Positions 44,445-53,220 of a stretch of DNA of 64,000 nucleotides are shown in pieces. Below the pieces are notes generated by a model. The model was not told the origin of the DNA, made no database searches, and saw only the letters and a list, made by a program, of their open reading frames with translations. The DNA is from Obesumbacterium proteus (GTDB lineage Bacteria; Pseudomonadota; Gammaproteobacteria; Enterobacterales; Enterobacteriaceae). Both the position numbers and the translations under genes were made by a program. The stretch covers positions 1,736,001 to 1,800,000 of the forward strand of contig NZ_CP014608.1 in the NCBI RefSeq assembly GCF_001586165.1. Reading direction: 5' to 3'. The first letter of the stretch is position 1, and every line of letters begins with the position of its first letter.

Positions 44445-45657
44445 GCGGCATCCCACTTAGCAATTTATGATAGAGCGCAATAAGTGCGTCCATGTGCACG
44501 CGCAGAGAGTATTTATTCTCTAAACGTTGGCGAGCACGTTCGCCGAGCGCGCGAGCGTCATCAGGATTTTGTGCCAGTTCATCAAGAATACCGGCAAGTT
44601 GCTCGGCGTTACCGGGTTCGAAAAGCCGTCCTTCTTGACGGTCGCGGATTTGCTCCGGAATACCGCCGATGTTGCCGCCAACCACCGGCTTGGCAAATGA
44701 CATGGCTTCTAGCACTGACATTGAGCAATTCTCATAATACTCAGAAGGCACAATAACGGCTCTGGCATGGCGAATGAGATTGTTGAGTCCTTCCCCCTGC
44801 TGCTGATAGCCAAGGAATTCCGCTTCAGGAAAACGCGCGCGTAAATCCTGAAGCAGCGGGCCATCGCCCGCGATTTTTAGCGGCAGCGGATGCTGCATTA
44901 AGCGGTGAGCCTGAGCGAGAGTCGCCACGCCTTTTTCACGGCTTAAACGGCCGATAAATAGGAAATAGCCGTCGTCGCGGATATCGCCCATAGGCTGAGT
45001 ATCATCAATACCGTTGACGATAACCTCAACCGGCACATCGGTTATTTTGCGGATCACTTTTTCGCGTAAAAAAGCGCTGGGAGAGATGATGGCATCCAGT
45101 TTGTGATAGTTGCGCGCCAGATCTTGCCACATCGCCTCGAGAGATAAGAGCAGACTTTTTCCCGCCGATCCCTCCTGACAACGGTAGCGAAACGCGTTGA
45201 AGACGGAACCCTCCAAACACGCCTCGCAAACATGTCCGTCGCGCAGCATGGTGTAGGACGGGCAGACAATTTTATAGTCGTGCGCCGTCAGCACGGTTTT
45301 GCAGCCGAAGCGCTGTGCAATGGCGATAATAGAAGGCGTTAGCTGGTGGTAGATATTGTGAAAATGGACAATATCTGGCTTTTCCTGTAGCAACAGATCG
45401 TTAAATTTACGGCAGGCTTCAGCGTTGTGAATAAAGTTAATGGCGGTTTTAATTTTCCCGACAATACCGCTGTTACCGTGATAATCGACATTGCTGACGA
45501 ACCATTTGGCGTAGTCGGAAGGAGCGTTTTTCTCGTGCTGCATTGAGAAATCCACCACGGTGACTCCGGCCGCTTTCAGCCGATCGCTTTCCTGAAAATA
45601 GACGGTTTCAGCGCCGCCTTTAATAAAAAAGTATTTATTAACGAGCAGGACTTTCAT
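44437..45657 (-). CDS. GT4-type glycosyltransferase
   Basis: 406 residues. GT-B fold with N-terminal VNKYFFIKGGAETVYFQE (Gly-rich acceptor loop) and C-terminal FIGRLSREKGVATL, KIAGDGPL and VPSEYYENCSMSVLEAMSFA, the GT4 donor motif. A cysteine-rich insert (YTMLRDGHVCEACLEGSVFN, RCQEG) between the domains is shared with some EPS transferases. Its ATG overlaps the stop of the upstream GT2 gene by four bases (ATGA). Confidence 0.9.
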   Translation of the reverse strand: MKVLLVNKYFFIKGGAETVYFQESDRLKAAGVTVVDFSMQHEKNAPSDYAKWFVSNVDYHGNSGIVGKIKTAINFIHNAEACRKFNDLLLQEKPDIVHFHNIYHQLTPSIIAIAQRFGCKTVLTAHDYKIVCPSYTMLRDGHVCEACLEGSVFNAFRYRCQEGSAGKSLLLSLEAMWQDLARNYHKLDAIISPSAFLREKVIRKITDVPVEVIVNGIDDTQPMGDIRDDGYFLFIGRLSREKGVATLAQAHRLMQHPLPLKIAGDGPLLQDLRARFPEAEFLGYQQQGEGLNNLIRHARAVIVPSEYYENCSMSVLEAMSFAKPVVGGNIGGIPEQIRDRQEGRLFEPGNAEQLAGILDELAQNPDDARALGERARQRLENKYSLRVHMDALIALYHKLLSGMPHD

Positions 45658-46658
45658 TGTTTTGCATCCTGATGACTAACAATATCATTTTCTGGTGGCT
45701 GCATCGGGTCGGGAAGTGGGGTGAGCAGTCCGCGGATCAGCCCAGCAGAAAATGCGGTGAGATTGAGAACGCTGTGCAGTCCTGCAAATAGCGAGCGGTT
45801 TTTGACCGTTTTTAAACCGATAAACAGAATGAGCGGTAGCAAAGACAGGCCGAATAACGTGCCGTTGCCGCTTAGCAGCATGGCGAATACCAGAAGCCAA
45901 TAAAGGGTAAAAATCGCTTCGTTACGGGTAATTTTCAGCGTGTCTCGAAACCAAGGTTTGCCCCAAGCGCTGCGTAGCAGTTCGCCTGGGCCACTTAAAA
46001 AGCGGCTTTTCCAGCGGTAGCGCAGCATGGTTAGCGTCGACATAACATGCGAGGTATGGCTGAAATAGGGCACATCGAGGCGATGCAGTTTGTAACCTGC
46101 CTGATGTAGACGAATACCTAACTCAGCTTCTTCATAACCATGCAGCCCACGGTGGGTCAGATAGCCTATTTTTTCGATCGCGCTGCGGCGATACAAGCCG
46201 CCGCCGCCGAGGTGATCGCAGTCGCCGAGAGGGTAGATTTTGTTGATTCGCTGTTTGCGAGATTTAAATTCGTAGTTGCTGCCTTCATCCATCGCCACTC
46301 TTCCAGCGACGCCCGCATAGTTTGGGTTAGCCTGCATAAACGCCAGCGCAGATTCGATAAACTCATCCTCCAGCGTCATATCACCATCCATCAACAGCAA
46401 AAATTCGCCCTGACTGTGCAGATAGCTAAGCTGATGGCCGACACCACAACAGCGATCTTCCGGATGACGTAATGAAACCACCGTTACCCCTTTCGCGCAG
46501 GCCAGTTCGCGGGTGTTATCGGTCGACAGACTGTCTGCAACGATGATCTCGTGAGGATAGGCTGCCAGTTGGCGGCGAATGCTGTCGATAGTTTTCTCTA
46601 TCCCCTGCGACTCATTGAAGGTCTTAATGCTGGCGGTGATAAAAGGTGAGTTACTCAT
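45654..46658 (-). CDS. GT2-family glycosyltransferase
   Basis: 334 residues, GT-A fold. Blocks are ITASIKTFNESQGIEKTIDS, IIVADSLSTDNTRELA and the DxD-type LLLMDGDMTLEDEFI, with a later HTSHVMSTLTMLRYRWKSRF. Hydrophobic segments near the C terminus (FTLYWLLVFAMLLSG) suggest membrane attachment. The start at 46658 is chosen because GGAGAGAGT precedes it and the ATG overlaps the polymerase gene's stop (ATGAGTAA); 18 extra upstream codons are unsupported. Confidence 0.9.
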   Translation of the reverse strand: MSNSPFITASIKTFNESQGIEKTIDSIRRQLAAYPHEIIVADSLSTDNTRELACAKGVTVVSLRHPEDRCCGVGHQLSYLHSQGEFLLLMDGDMTLEDEFIESALAFMQANPNYAGVAGRVAMDEGSNYEFKSRKQRINKIYPLGDCDHLGGGGLYRRSAIEKIGYLTHRGLHGYEEAELGIRLHQAGYKLHRLDVPYFSHTSHVMSTLTMLRYRWKSRFLSGPGELLRSAWGKPWFRDTLKITRNEAIFTLYWLLVFAMLLSGNGTLFGLSLLPLILFIGLKTVKNRSLFAGLHSVLNLTAFSAGLIRGLLTPLPDPMQPPENDIVSHQDAKQ

Positions 46659-48036
46659 ACTCTCTCCGAATCGAACGATGAACGGTGCGGCGAATAACCA
46701 GTGCCGAACCACTCACCAAATAAAACAGAAACTGCAATAACGGAATAATCATCAGCGTTTGGCTGTAGGGCAAACTGAGCAGGCAGCCGATAATAAAAAC
46801 GGTAAAGGCGGGGCCATAGCAAAGAAGCTGTATGTCGTCCTTATCTAGATCGTTGACGTCCAGCAGAGGCCGTGGCCACGTGATGCGTACAATCCACAGC
46901 AGCAGGCCAATAAATAGCGTGGTGCCAACGAGGCCAACTTCCCACAGCAGCATGCTGAGCGAGGTGGAATCGAGCACGAGGCGGAAAATAATATTGAGGT
47001 AGCCCGCAGAGACTGCGCTGCCGCTGTTGGTGGCATTCAGCCCATAGCCAAACAGCATGCTGGAAATCCCCCACATATCACTATGTTTGGCCCAGAAGAA
47101 AATGGTGGTTAGACGCCCTAACTCGCCGGTGGCCGCCATGATGTAGTTGGTATCAAAAATATAGTCGAGAGAATCGAGAAAAATGCTCAGTGAGCTTTTT
47201 CCTGTTTCACCGCCGAACGCAGAAGAGTAACCGGCGGAAAGCACCATAATGGCGATGGTAATGAGCCCGCCCATGACGGCGAAAATAATCAGCAGGGTTT
47301 TCAGCGTCACTTTGCTCACGCCTTTTACCCACGACGGCATGCTCCAAACCAACGCCATCAGGAACGGAGAGAGCAAAATAATAAACTTCACTTCACCCAA
47401 CACGCAGAGCACGAAGGCCAAACCAATATGCACGGCGGCTGAACGCCACGTGGTGACGCCATGTTTTAGCTCGGAGAGTTTCATCAGCATAATCAGCAGA
47501 CAAAACATGCCCATCACCGCCGTGTTACCGCCGCCCATCGGATCGCCGCCGAATGTGCCCACCACCGAGTCCCACTTCTCATCTTCACCCCGCATCGCGA
47601 CGCGCTGCGGCAGCACGATCAGAACCTGATAGATAACCAAGGGGAATTGAGCATAGAAAATCCAGTACAGCAGACGGCTGATACGGAAAATCTGCGATTC
47701 GCGACAAAAGCCAAGCAGCAGGCAGAACAGCACCAGTGACATGCCAACTTCGTTTTTAATCCCGATGATGGTGACAGTGATCCCGCCTTGCAGCACGGTG
47801 CTAATGAGCGCCAAAACCACAAAGCAGAGATAAATAACCAACACCATCATTTCTGATAAATCCAGCTCCAGCGGGGTGCGGCGCGTTTGCATCAGCAGAA
47901 AACCGGTGGTCACGAACGCCATGACGACGGGCAGCCACAGGACGGCGAGAATACCGGTGAAGTACTGCACTACCCCGCAAAAAACGAGGGTGACGACGGT
48001 ATAGATTTGCAGCCAGAGGGCGCTGTTTATACTCAT
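46651..48036 (-). CDS. Wzy-like polysaccharide polymerase
   Basis: 461 residues with about ten or more predicted membrane helices and one large periplasmic loop around residues 275-355 (SAGYSSAFGGETGKSSLSIF, FGYGLNATNSG). This is the architecture of Wzy/O-antigen-ligase-like proteins; sequence similarity in this family is low, so position decides. It overlaps its upstream and downstream neighbours by 4 and 8 bases. It would join repeat units in the periplasm after flipping. Confidence 0.75.
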   Translation of the reverse strand: MSINSALWLQIYTVVTLVFCGVVQYFTGILAVLWLPVVMAFVTTGFLLMQTRRTPLELDLSEMMVLVIYLCFVVLALISTVLQGGITVTIIGIKNEVGMSLVLFCLLLGFCRESQIFRISRLLYWIFYAQFPLVIYQVLIVLPQRVAMRGEDEKWDSVVGTFGGDPMGGGNTAVMGMFCLLIMLMKLSELKHGVTTWRSAAVHIGLAFVLCVLGEVKFIILLSPFLMALVWSMPSWVKGVSKVTLKTLLIIFAVMGGLITIAIMVLSAGYSSAFGGETGKSSLSIFLDSLDYIFDTNYIMAATGELGRLTTIFFWAKHSDMWGISSMLFGYGLNATNSGSAVSAGYLNIIFRLVLDSTSLSMLLWEVGLVGTTLFIGLLLWIVRITWPRPLLDVNDLDKDDIQLLCYGPAFTVFIIGCLLSLPYSQTLMIIPLLQFLFYLVSGSALVIRRTVHRSIRREYE

Positions 48037-49247
48037 GGATGCGCCATCTGTTGGCTGAGCTTCGCCGCGCGTTTATTCATCTGTTGCCAAATGAACAGAT
48101 AACGCAGCAGCGTCAGCAATGAGAAGGTAAGCACCGCAACGGGGTAAGTCTGCCCGAAGTAGGGGAGCGCCAAGAAGGCCAATAGCGTAATCGCCAACTG
48201 TTCCACTTGAATTCGCAGAAAATAAAAATGCGAGCCAAAGACCAGTTCGATAACGGTTAATGGGCTAATCGCCAGCGCCAAGAACAGATACGGCAGGATA
48301 TAGCGAGAGGAAGGGATGGAGGCAATCCACTCTTCGCTAAAGCCAAATTTCATCACCAGTGGATAGAAAATCAATACTCCCAGCGCGCAGACAATGGCGA
48401 GCACGAATAGCAATCGGCGTACTTTTTTATACTCAGGGTAGTTGAAAACGTGGTTGCGAAAATCCATCGACCACTTAGAGAAAATAGAGTTACGCACCGC
48501 ATTGCCAACAATAGTGACCGGCGAGAGACAAAAGCGCATCACCACCGAAAAATACCCAGCCGTTAGCGCCGAGAACCAGAAGTTGATCAGCATGATCGGC
48601 AGGTTGTTATTGACCATGGCCAACACTTCCGCGCTGCCGACTTTGCTCAGATGGTGGCGATGTTCGCGAAAGAAACCGAGGTTACTTTTGAGCCCCCAGT
48701 GGGATAAACGTAGCGTGCTTAAGCGGAAGGTTTTGATAATGCAGCTAATAATCAGCACCAGCATCGCCGCGGTCCACAGCCAATAGAAGGCCGTGGTATT
48801 CGAGGTTAGCAGCAGCGCGGCAATTACCACCACCGACACCATCATGCGTTGGAATACTAAAAAACGATAATTACCGGTACGTAGCGACAGGTTTTCCGCG
48901 ACCAATACCAGCGCATAGCTGAGCGTGAGCAGATACAGGAACAGCACATTCTGATGAAATAGCCATGCGGTTAACGCAGCATAAGGTGCGGCGATAATCA
49001 GGCTTTGTATCAGGCAGAATGCCACGTTACGCGCTAGCTGTTCATCATCAGGCTGGCGCGGAATAAGTAATTGAGAGGCAAAGGTACACACCTGCGCGCC
49101 AACCAGCACAATGCTGTAAATCAGTGAGTAAATCCCCACTTCCGCCATGCCATACTTGTGTGAGATAAACCAAATCGACAGCGCGCCAATCAGCTGTGAA
49201 ACCACCGATGAACTGGCAATCGTCGTAATACTACGCAGAAGATTCAT
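48033..49247 (-). CDS. Wzx-like flippase
   Basis: 404 residues, polytopic, with the MATE/MOP-superfamily look: first helices ITTIASSSVVSQLIGALSIW and GMAEVGIYSLIYSIVLVGAQ, and a middle region FSALTAGYFSVVMRFCLSPV matching lipid-linked oligosaccharide flippases. It would move the undecaprenyl-linked repeat unit across the inner membrane. Its start and stop both overlap neighbours by ATGA. Confidence 0.8.
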   Translation of the reverse strand: MNLLRSITTIASSSVVSQLIGALSIWFISHKYGMAEVGIYSLIYSIVLVGAQVCTFASQLLIPRQPDDEQLARNVAFCLIQSLIIAAPYAALTAWLFHQNVLFLYLLTLSYALVLVAENLSLRTGNYRFLVFQRMMVSVVVIAALLLTSNTTAFYWLWTAAMLVLIISCIIKTFRLSTLRLSHWGLKSNLGFFREHRHHLSKVGSAEVLAMVNNNLPIMLINFWFSALTAGYFSVVMRFCLSPVTIVGNAVRNSIFSKWSMDFRNHVFNYPEYKKVRRLLFVLAIVCALGVLIFYPLVMKFGFSEEWIASIPSSRYILPYLFLALAISPLTVIELVFGSHFYFLRIQVEQLAITLLAFLALPYFGQTYPVAVLTFSLLTLLRYLFIWQQMNKRAAKLSQQMAHP

Positions 49248-51367
49248 CGTGATTTCACCGGCGTGATGAGTTCACCCACGTGCTGGTGGATCAGGCGGTC
49301 GCCTTCTCGGCTTTCAAGATTGTTATCGTTAACCTTATTCAGCACCGCGCCGACTAAGTGGATCTGCTCGCGTTTGAGCGTTTCCAGCATCGCCAGTAAT
49401 TCACTGGCCTGCGAACGTTCAGCTTGTGCAATTAGCACCACGCCGTCGGTTTGTCGTGCGATGAGCTGGCTATCCTGCGCCTGACTCAGCGCAGGAGTAT
49501 CGATAATAATGCGCGCATAGCGCTGGCGCAGCGTTTGCAGCAGCGTGACGAAAGCGGATGACGTCAGCATCAACAGCGTTGAGCCGCTCAGTTTACCGCG
49601 AGGTAATAGCGTTAAATGAGCTCCCTGTTTGATAAGCACCTCATCCAGCGTTTTGCTGCCTTGTAAAACTTCGGCCAGCCCCGGTGCACTGGCCGTCGAT
49701 AAACCGCCATTGTTGACATAGTCCATATCGATCAGCAGCGTCGGCTGATCGATAGCGAACGAGAAGGCCAATGCTTCTGCGACCAGTGAGCGTCCTTCAC
49801 CGGACTCAGCCGACGTTAGGGTTAACACCGTCGGAGACGGAGAGGCCAATAGCAGTTGGGTGCGGATGGCGTGGATCATATCGGCCCGTAGCGGGTCGTT
49901 GAGGAGCTGTTGCACCGTTTGACGGCGATCGGTCGATTCGCCGAAGAGCGGCAGTTCACCCAGCGCTTTGAGGTTCAAGCTTTTTGCCAGCTGACTCATG
50001 CTGCTCAGGGTATTGTGCAGAGCGGCACCAACAATGAGCCAAACCAAATAAATCAACGTCACCAGCACCACCGAGATGATCCACAGCAGGGCTTTATTCG
50101 GTTTTGCTGGGCGTTCTGGCGGTACGGCAGGATCAGAAATAACGGCGTCAGGCTGGTCAAGCGATACGGATAAGGCTAACTCGTGGGCTCGCTGATAAAG
50201 CGTTTGGTAAAGCTCCTGCGTTTTGTTCAGCGCCGTCATCATAGTGTTGTATTGATCGCGCTTGCCGGCTAGCTGCTGGAAGTTACCTTTTTGCGCGTCG
50301 AGCATCGCCTGATAGCGATTTTCTTCGTCTTGAGCCGTTTGGAATTGCTGGCGAGCACCGCGCGCCAGCTCGCCGATCACCAGACCGATTTGGCCGTTAA
50401 CCGTGTCAACCTGCGCTTGAGCTTCCAGAATTTTATCGTGCTTAGGCCCATAGCGTTTCCGCAGCTCAGCGAGGCTGCGTCGTGTTTGGGTCAGGGCAAT
50501 GCGCAGATCTTGAATTTGCGCGTGGCCTGAGAATTCGGGCAAAGAAATGATCTCTTCTGGCGCGTGATCCGCGAGCGCTTTTTGCACTTCATCGTATTGG
50601 GATTGTGCCGCGATCCGGCGTTGTGTCGCGTCAGCGAGGCGGTTGGTAATGATCCCCAACTGTTCGGTTTCATAGCCGTCTACACCACGAAACGTCAGCA
50701 TGTTTTCCTTTTTCAGGAAGGCATCAATGGCCGCTTTCTGATCGACCATCTGCTGCTGCACGCGCTCCATCTGCTGCTGATTCCAGTGCAATGCGTCTTC
50801 AGTCGCTTTATGTTTTTGCTCTACCGAATAGTTGATATAGGCCCGCGCGACACCGTTAGCCACGTTAGCGGCCATTTCTGACGACGGTGACTGGAAGCTA
50901 ATATCAATCAGTTGAGTATTGCGCACGCCGCTGACCGACAAATTATTAACCACGTTCTTGAGCGTTTTTTCCATACGCAGTGCGGCATTATCGGGTGTGA
51001 TTTGGCTGGCATCAAAGCCGCCGTTGAACGTTGGTTCCTGATCCAATTTCAGATCGGTAATGGCCTTTTGGATCACCACTCGCGATTGCACAATGGCATA
51101 TTGCGTTTCGTAAAAATCACTGCGAGTCGCATCGTAGCGGCTCAGCTGTGGCAACGGCGTGGTGTCGTCCTGTAGCGCTTTGATCATCACCGCTGACGTC
51201 GCAACATATTTTGACGGGATCAATTTGATCAGCGGATAGGCAACCACCGCGGTGACAATCACCACCGCCAGAAGACGCCAGATTTTGCTGCGGATCCGTC
51301 GAGTGTATCTGGAAAACTCAACCACGTTTTCCAGCTTTTTCCCTTGTTCAACCATAGATAGTTTCAT
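49244..51367 (-). CDS. Polysaccharide co-polymerase with degenerate BY-kinase domain
   Basis: 707 residues, Wzc-like layout: N-terminal Wzz domain with TM1 at about 31-52, a long periplasmic coiled-coil region, TM2 at about 426-451, then a cytoplasmic P-loop domain. The Walker A motif reads SAESGEGRS with Arg (R526) where Lys is required for ATP hydrolysis. Walker A' is LLIDMDYVN (547-552) and Walker B is IIIDTPAL (D623). The C-terminal tail after LNKVNDNN has no tyrosine at all, whereas BY-kinases end in a tyrosine cluster. So the length-control function is likely kept and the kinase activity is doubtful. ATGA overlap with the flippase gene. Confidence 0.9.
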   Translation of the reverse strand: MKLSMVEQGKKLENVVEFSRYTRRIRSKIWRLLAVVIVTAVVAYPLIKLIPSKYVATSAVMIKALQDDTTPLPQLSRYDATRSDFYETQYAIVQSRVVIQKAITDLKLDQEPTFNGGFDASQITPDNAALRMEKTLKNVVNNLSVSGVRNTQLIDISFQSPSSEMAANVANGVARAYINYSVEQKHKATEDALHWNQQQMERVQQQMVDQKAAIDAFLKKENMLTFRGVDGYETEQLGIITNRLADATQRRIAAQSQYDEVQKALADHAPEEIISLPEFSGHAQIQDLRIALTQTRRSLAELRKRYGPKHDKILEAQAQVDTVNGQIGLVIGELARGARQQFQTAQDEENRYQAMLDAQKGNFQQLAGKRDQYNTMMTALNKTQELYQTLYQRAHELALSVSLDQPDAVISDPAVPPERPAKPNKALLWIISVVLVTLIYLVWLIVGAALHNTLSSMSQLAKSLNLKALGELPLFGESTDRRQTVQQLLNDPLRADMIHAIRTQLLLASPSPTVLTLTSAESGEGRSLVAEALAFSFAIDQPTLLIDMDYVNNGGLSTASAPGLAEVLQGSKTLDEVLIKQGAHLTLLPRGKLSGSTLLMLTSSAFVTLLQTLRQRYARIIIDTPALSQAQDSQLIARQTDGVVLIAQAERSQASELLAMLETLKREQIHLVGAVLNKVNDNNLESREGDRLIHQHVGELITPVKSR

Positions 51368-51368
51368 A

Positions 51369-51926
51369 TCAGAAGAAGCTCATGCCAACGATGACGGTGT
51401 CCCCAGGACGTAAAGAATGACGCACATCGACGTTTTCCAGCAGCTCATTGCTGCCTGAAAGACGGATGCTAAGGTCGTGTTTGTCGGCGCGATCGGTAAA
51501 TCCACCGCCCAGCGCGAGGGCTTTTTCAACCGTTAGGCCAGGCTGCCAAGGATAAGCATCTGGTTTTTCCACTTCACCCAGAATGAAGAAGTTACGGAAT
51601 TGGCTAACGGTAACGGTAACGGTAACCATCGGGTTATGGAGATAGTCGCCTTTTAGGCGTTGAGCGATCTCGGCGCTAACCTCTTCAGGCGTTTTGCCGA
51701 TTAAGCGCAGCTGGCCGATGTACGGGAAAGTAATCGTACCGCCGTTATCAAGCATAAAACGCATGGTCATATCAGGCTCACCCGCGACGGCGATATTGAT
51801 TTGATCGCCTTCTCCAAGCCAGTAGCGGTTATCTTTCGACGGCGTGTCCATCAGCGGCGTAGGCGTGCTGCAAGCGGTGAGAATGCTGCATAGAAATATG
51901 AGAAGCGCTGGTATTAAGTTTTTCAC
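51369..51926 (-). CDS. Short OPX-family polysaccharide export lipoprotein
   Basis: 185 residues, about half the length of Wza. Signal peptide with lipobox LTAC (C19), a PES domain (YWLGEGDQINIAVAGEPDMT, TITFPYIGQLRLIG) and one SLBB domain (FFILGEVEKPDAYPWQPGLT), ending at GMSFF. The C-terminal helix with which Wza crosses the outer membrane is missing, so this is a minimal OPX that would need a partner for the outer-membrane passage, plausibly the neighbouring barrel. GTG start one base after the upstream stop. Confidence 0.9.
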   Translation of the reverse strand: MKNLIPALLIFLCSILTACSTPTPLMDTPSKDNRYWLGEGDQINIAVAGEPDMTMRFMLDNGGTITFPYIGQLRLIGKTPEEVSAEIAQRLKGDYLHNPMVTVTVTVSQFRNFFILGEVEKPDAYPWQPGLTVEKALALGGGFTDRADKHDLSIRLSGSNELLENVDVRHSLRPGDTVIVGMSFF

Positions 51927-51927
51927 G

Positions 51928-53220
51928 TTAAATTTGTACCCTAGCCGTTAACATAATCAGTTGGTTGTCATAACCCAGCGTTCTGTCTACTTCGCGATCG
52001 AAGTTTGGCCCGATAAAGAACGCATCGGTTTTCTTATTTGAATGCAGTGTATCTATCTGATATTTCAGCTCGAAATTAATCGAGGGCCGAAAATCATAGC
52101 TGGTGCTCAGCGTCAGTATGCCGTTACGGTCTTTTCGATTATTGACCTGTTTCTTATAATCTTCAGTGACATAAGCGTAATCCACGGTGGTCGAAAAGCG
52201 GTCTACCCACCAGTGATGCGTCCAGCCCAATCCATTATCTGTTACCAAGATATAGCCGCCGATCTCAGAAGGATCTTTAATCCGTTGTGCGCTGTGAAAC
52301 GCAATGGAGGATTGTTGCAGCGGTTTCCATTCCAGTTTGATATCCCAGTTCAGCCCGCTAAAGTCCTGCGCGTTAGGCTCGTTGATAAACTGCTTATAAA
52401 GCCAAGAGACGTTGGCATCGACGCTGGTTTTGCCCGTCACTTGAGCCTTATAGCCGTACAACAAATAATATTCGTTGCTGTCTTTGAGCGAGCTGGTTTC
52501 ATAGCGACGTTGGTTGGTGATGAAGCTGTAGCGAAAGCGGCTTTTCTTGCTGTACATATCAAACAATTCCACCACGAGGCTCGGTTCATGCCATTCCTGA
52601 TCGCGGATGTACTGATAAAAATCGCGATCGGCCTCGTTAACATCGCCCAGTTTAGTGAAGCGTAATTGTTTATAAAGCAGGGCCGTTTCGACTTTGCCAC
52701 GTCCTTCCGGAGCCCCAAAACTGTAGCGGAGCTCGTTGCTTAAAAAGCGGGTATTGAGCGGTTTATCAATTCCGAACGCGGTGAACTGCTCTGGTAAAAA
52801 GCCTTCGGTGATGCCGCGCCCGCGATTTTCGTGCCCCAGCGTATCTTGTACGTCCAAACTCAAACCATGCATTTGACCGTAGCGCCATTGGCCGGTGAAA
52901 CGGAAAAAGTGATTGGCATAGTTGTCTGCACTGTCCTGAGTGTAAGCACGGTAGTCACCGGAATACATCAGCAGATAGCGATCTTCATTACGCTCACCGA
53001 TGGCGCGCAATAACGGACTCACGTTGTAAAACGTTGAGCTGATTTCGTTACGCGACCATGGTTGGTAGGTCACGTTACTGACCTGACCGGTGTCCACGCC
53101 TACCTGACTTTGGAAATCGATACCCGCCACACCGACGTGCGATTTCGGCGTGGGAAGCGCCCACGCCGAGGGTATGATAGCCAGCCCCGCGAGCAAGAGG
53201 GCGCTAGTAGGCGTTTTCAC
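51928..53220 (-). CDS. Outer-membrane beta-barrel protein of the EPS operon
   Basis: 430 residues from a GTG at 53220, which gives a proper signal peptide (TSALLLAGLAIIPSAWA) and has AAAGG eight bases upstream. The longer frame starts inside the wcaJ-like gene. The mature part alternates polar and aromatic residues in long strands (SSFYNVSPLLRAIGERNEDR, RFSTTVDYAYVTEDYKKQ) and ends LIMLTARVQI, as expected for a barrel of the BBP2-like group found in EPS loci. Paired with the short OPX protein, it is the best candidate for the export pore (inference). Confidence 0.8.
   Translation of the reverse strand: MKTPTSALLLAGLAIIPSAWALPTPKSHVGVAGIDFQSQVGVDTGQVSNVTYQPWSRNEISSTFYNVSPLLRAIGERNEDRYLLMYSGDYRAYTQDSADNYANHFFRFTGQWRYGQMHGLSLDVQDTLGHENRGRGITEGFLPEQFTAFGIDKPLNTRFLSNELRYSFGAPEGRGKVETALLYKQLRFTKLGDVNEADRDFYQYIRDQEWHEPSLVVELFDMYSKKSRFRYSFITNQRRYETSSLKDSNEYYLLYGYKAQVTGKTSVDANVSWLYKQFINEPNAQDFSGLNWDIKLEWKPLQQSSIAFHSAQRIKDPSEIGGYILVTDNGLGWTHHWWVDRFSTTVDYAYVTEDYKKQVNNRKDRNGILTLSTSYDFRPSINFELKYQIDTLHSNKKTDAFFIGPNFDREVDRTLGYDNQLIMLTARVQI

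Noticed and set aside
44437..46712. Longer N-terminal versions of the EPS glycosyltransferases
   Set aside because: Earlier in-frame starts lie deep inside the upstream genes. The ATGA or ATG...TAA overlaps with good ribosome-binding sites mark the real starts.
52042..52665. Plus-strand frame of 207 codons opposite the EPS barrel gene
   Set aside because: Antisense shadow of the outer-membrane protein. No start signal and no family resemblance.
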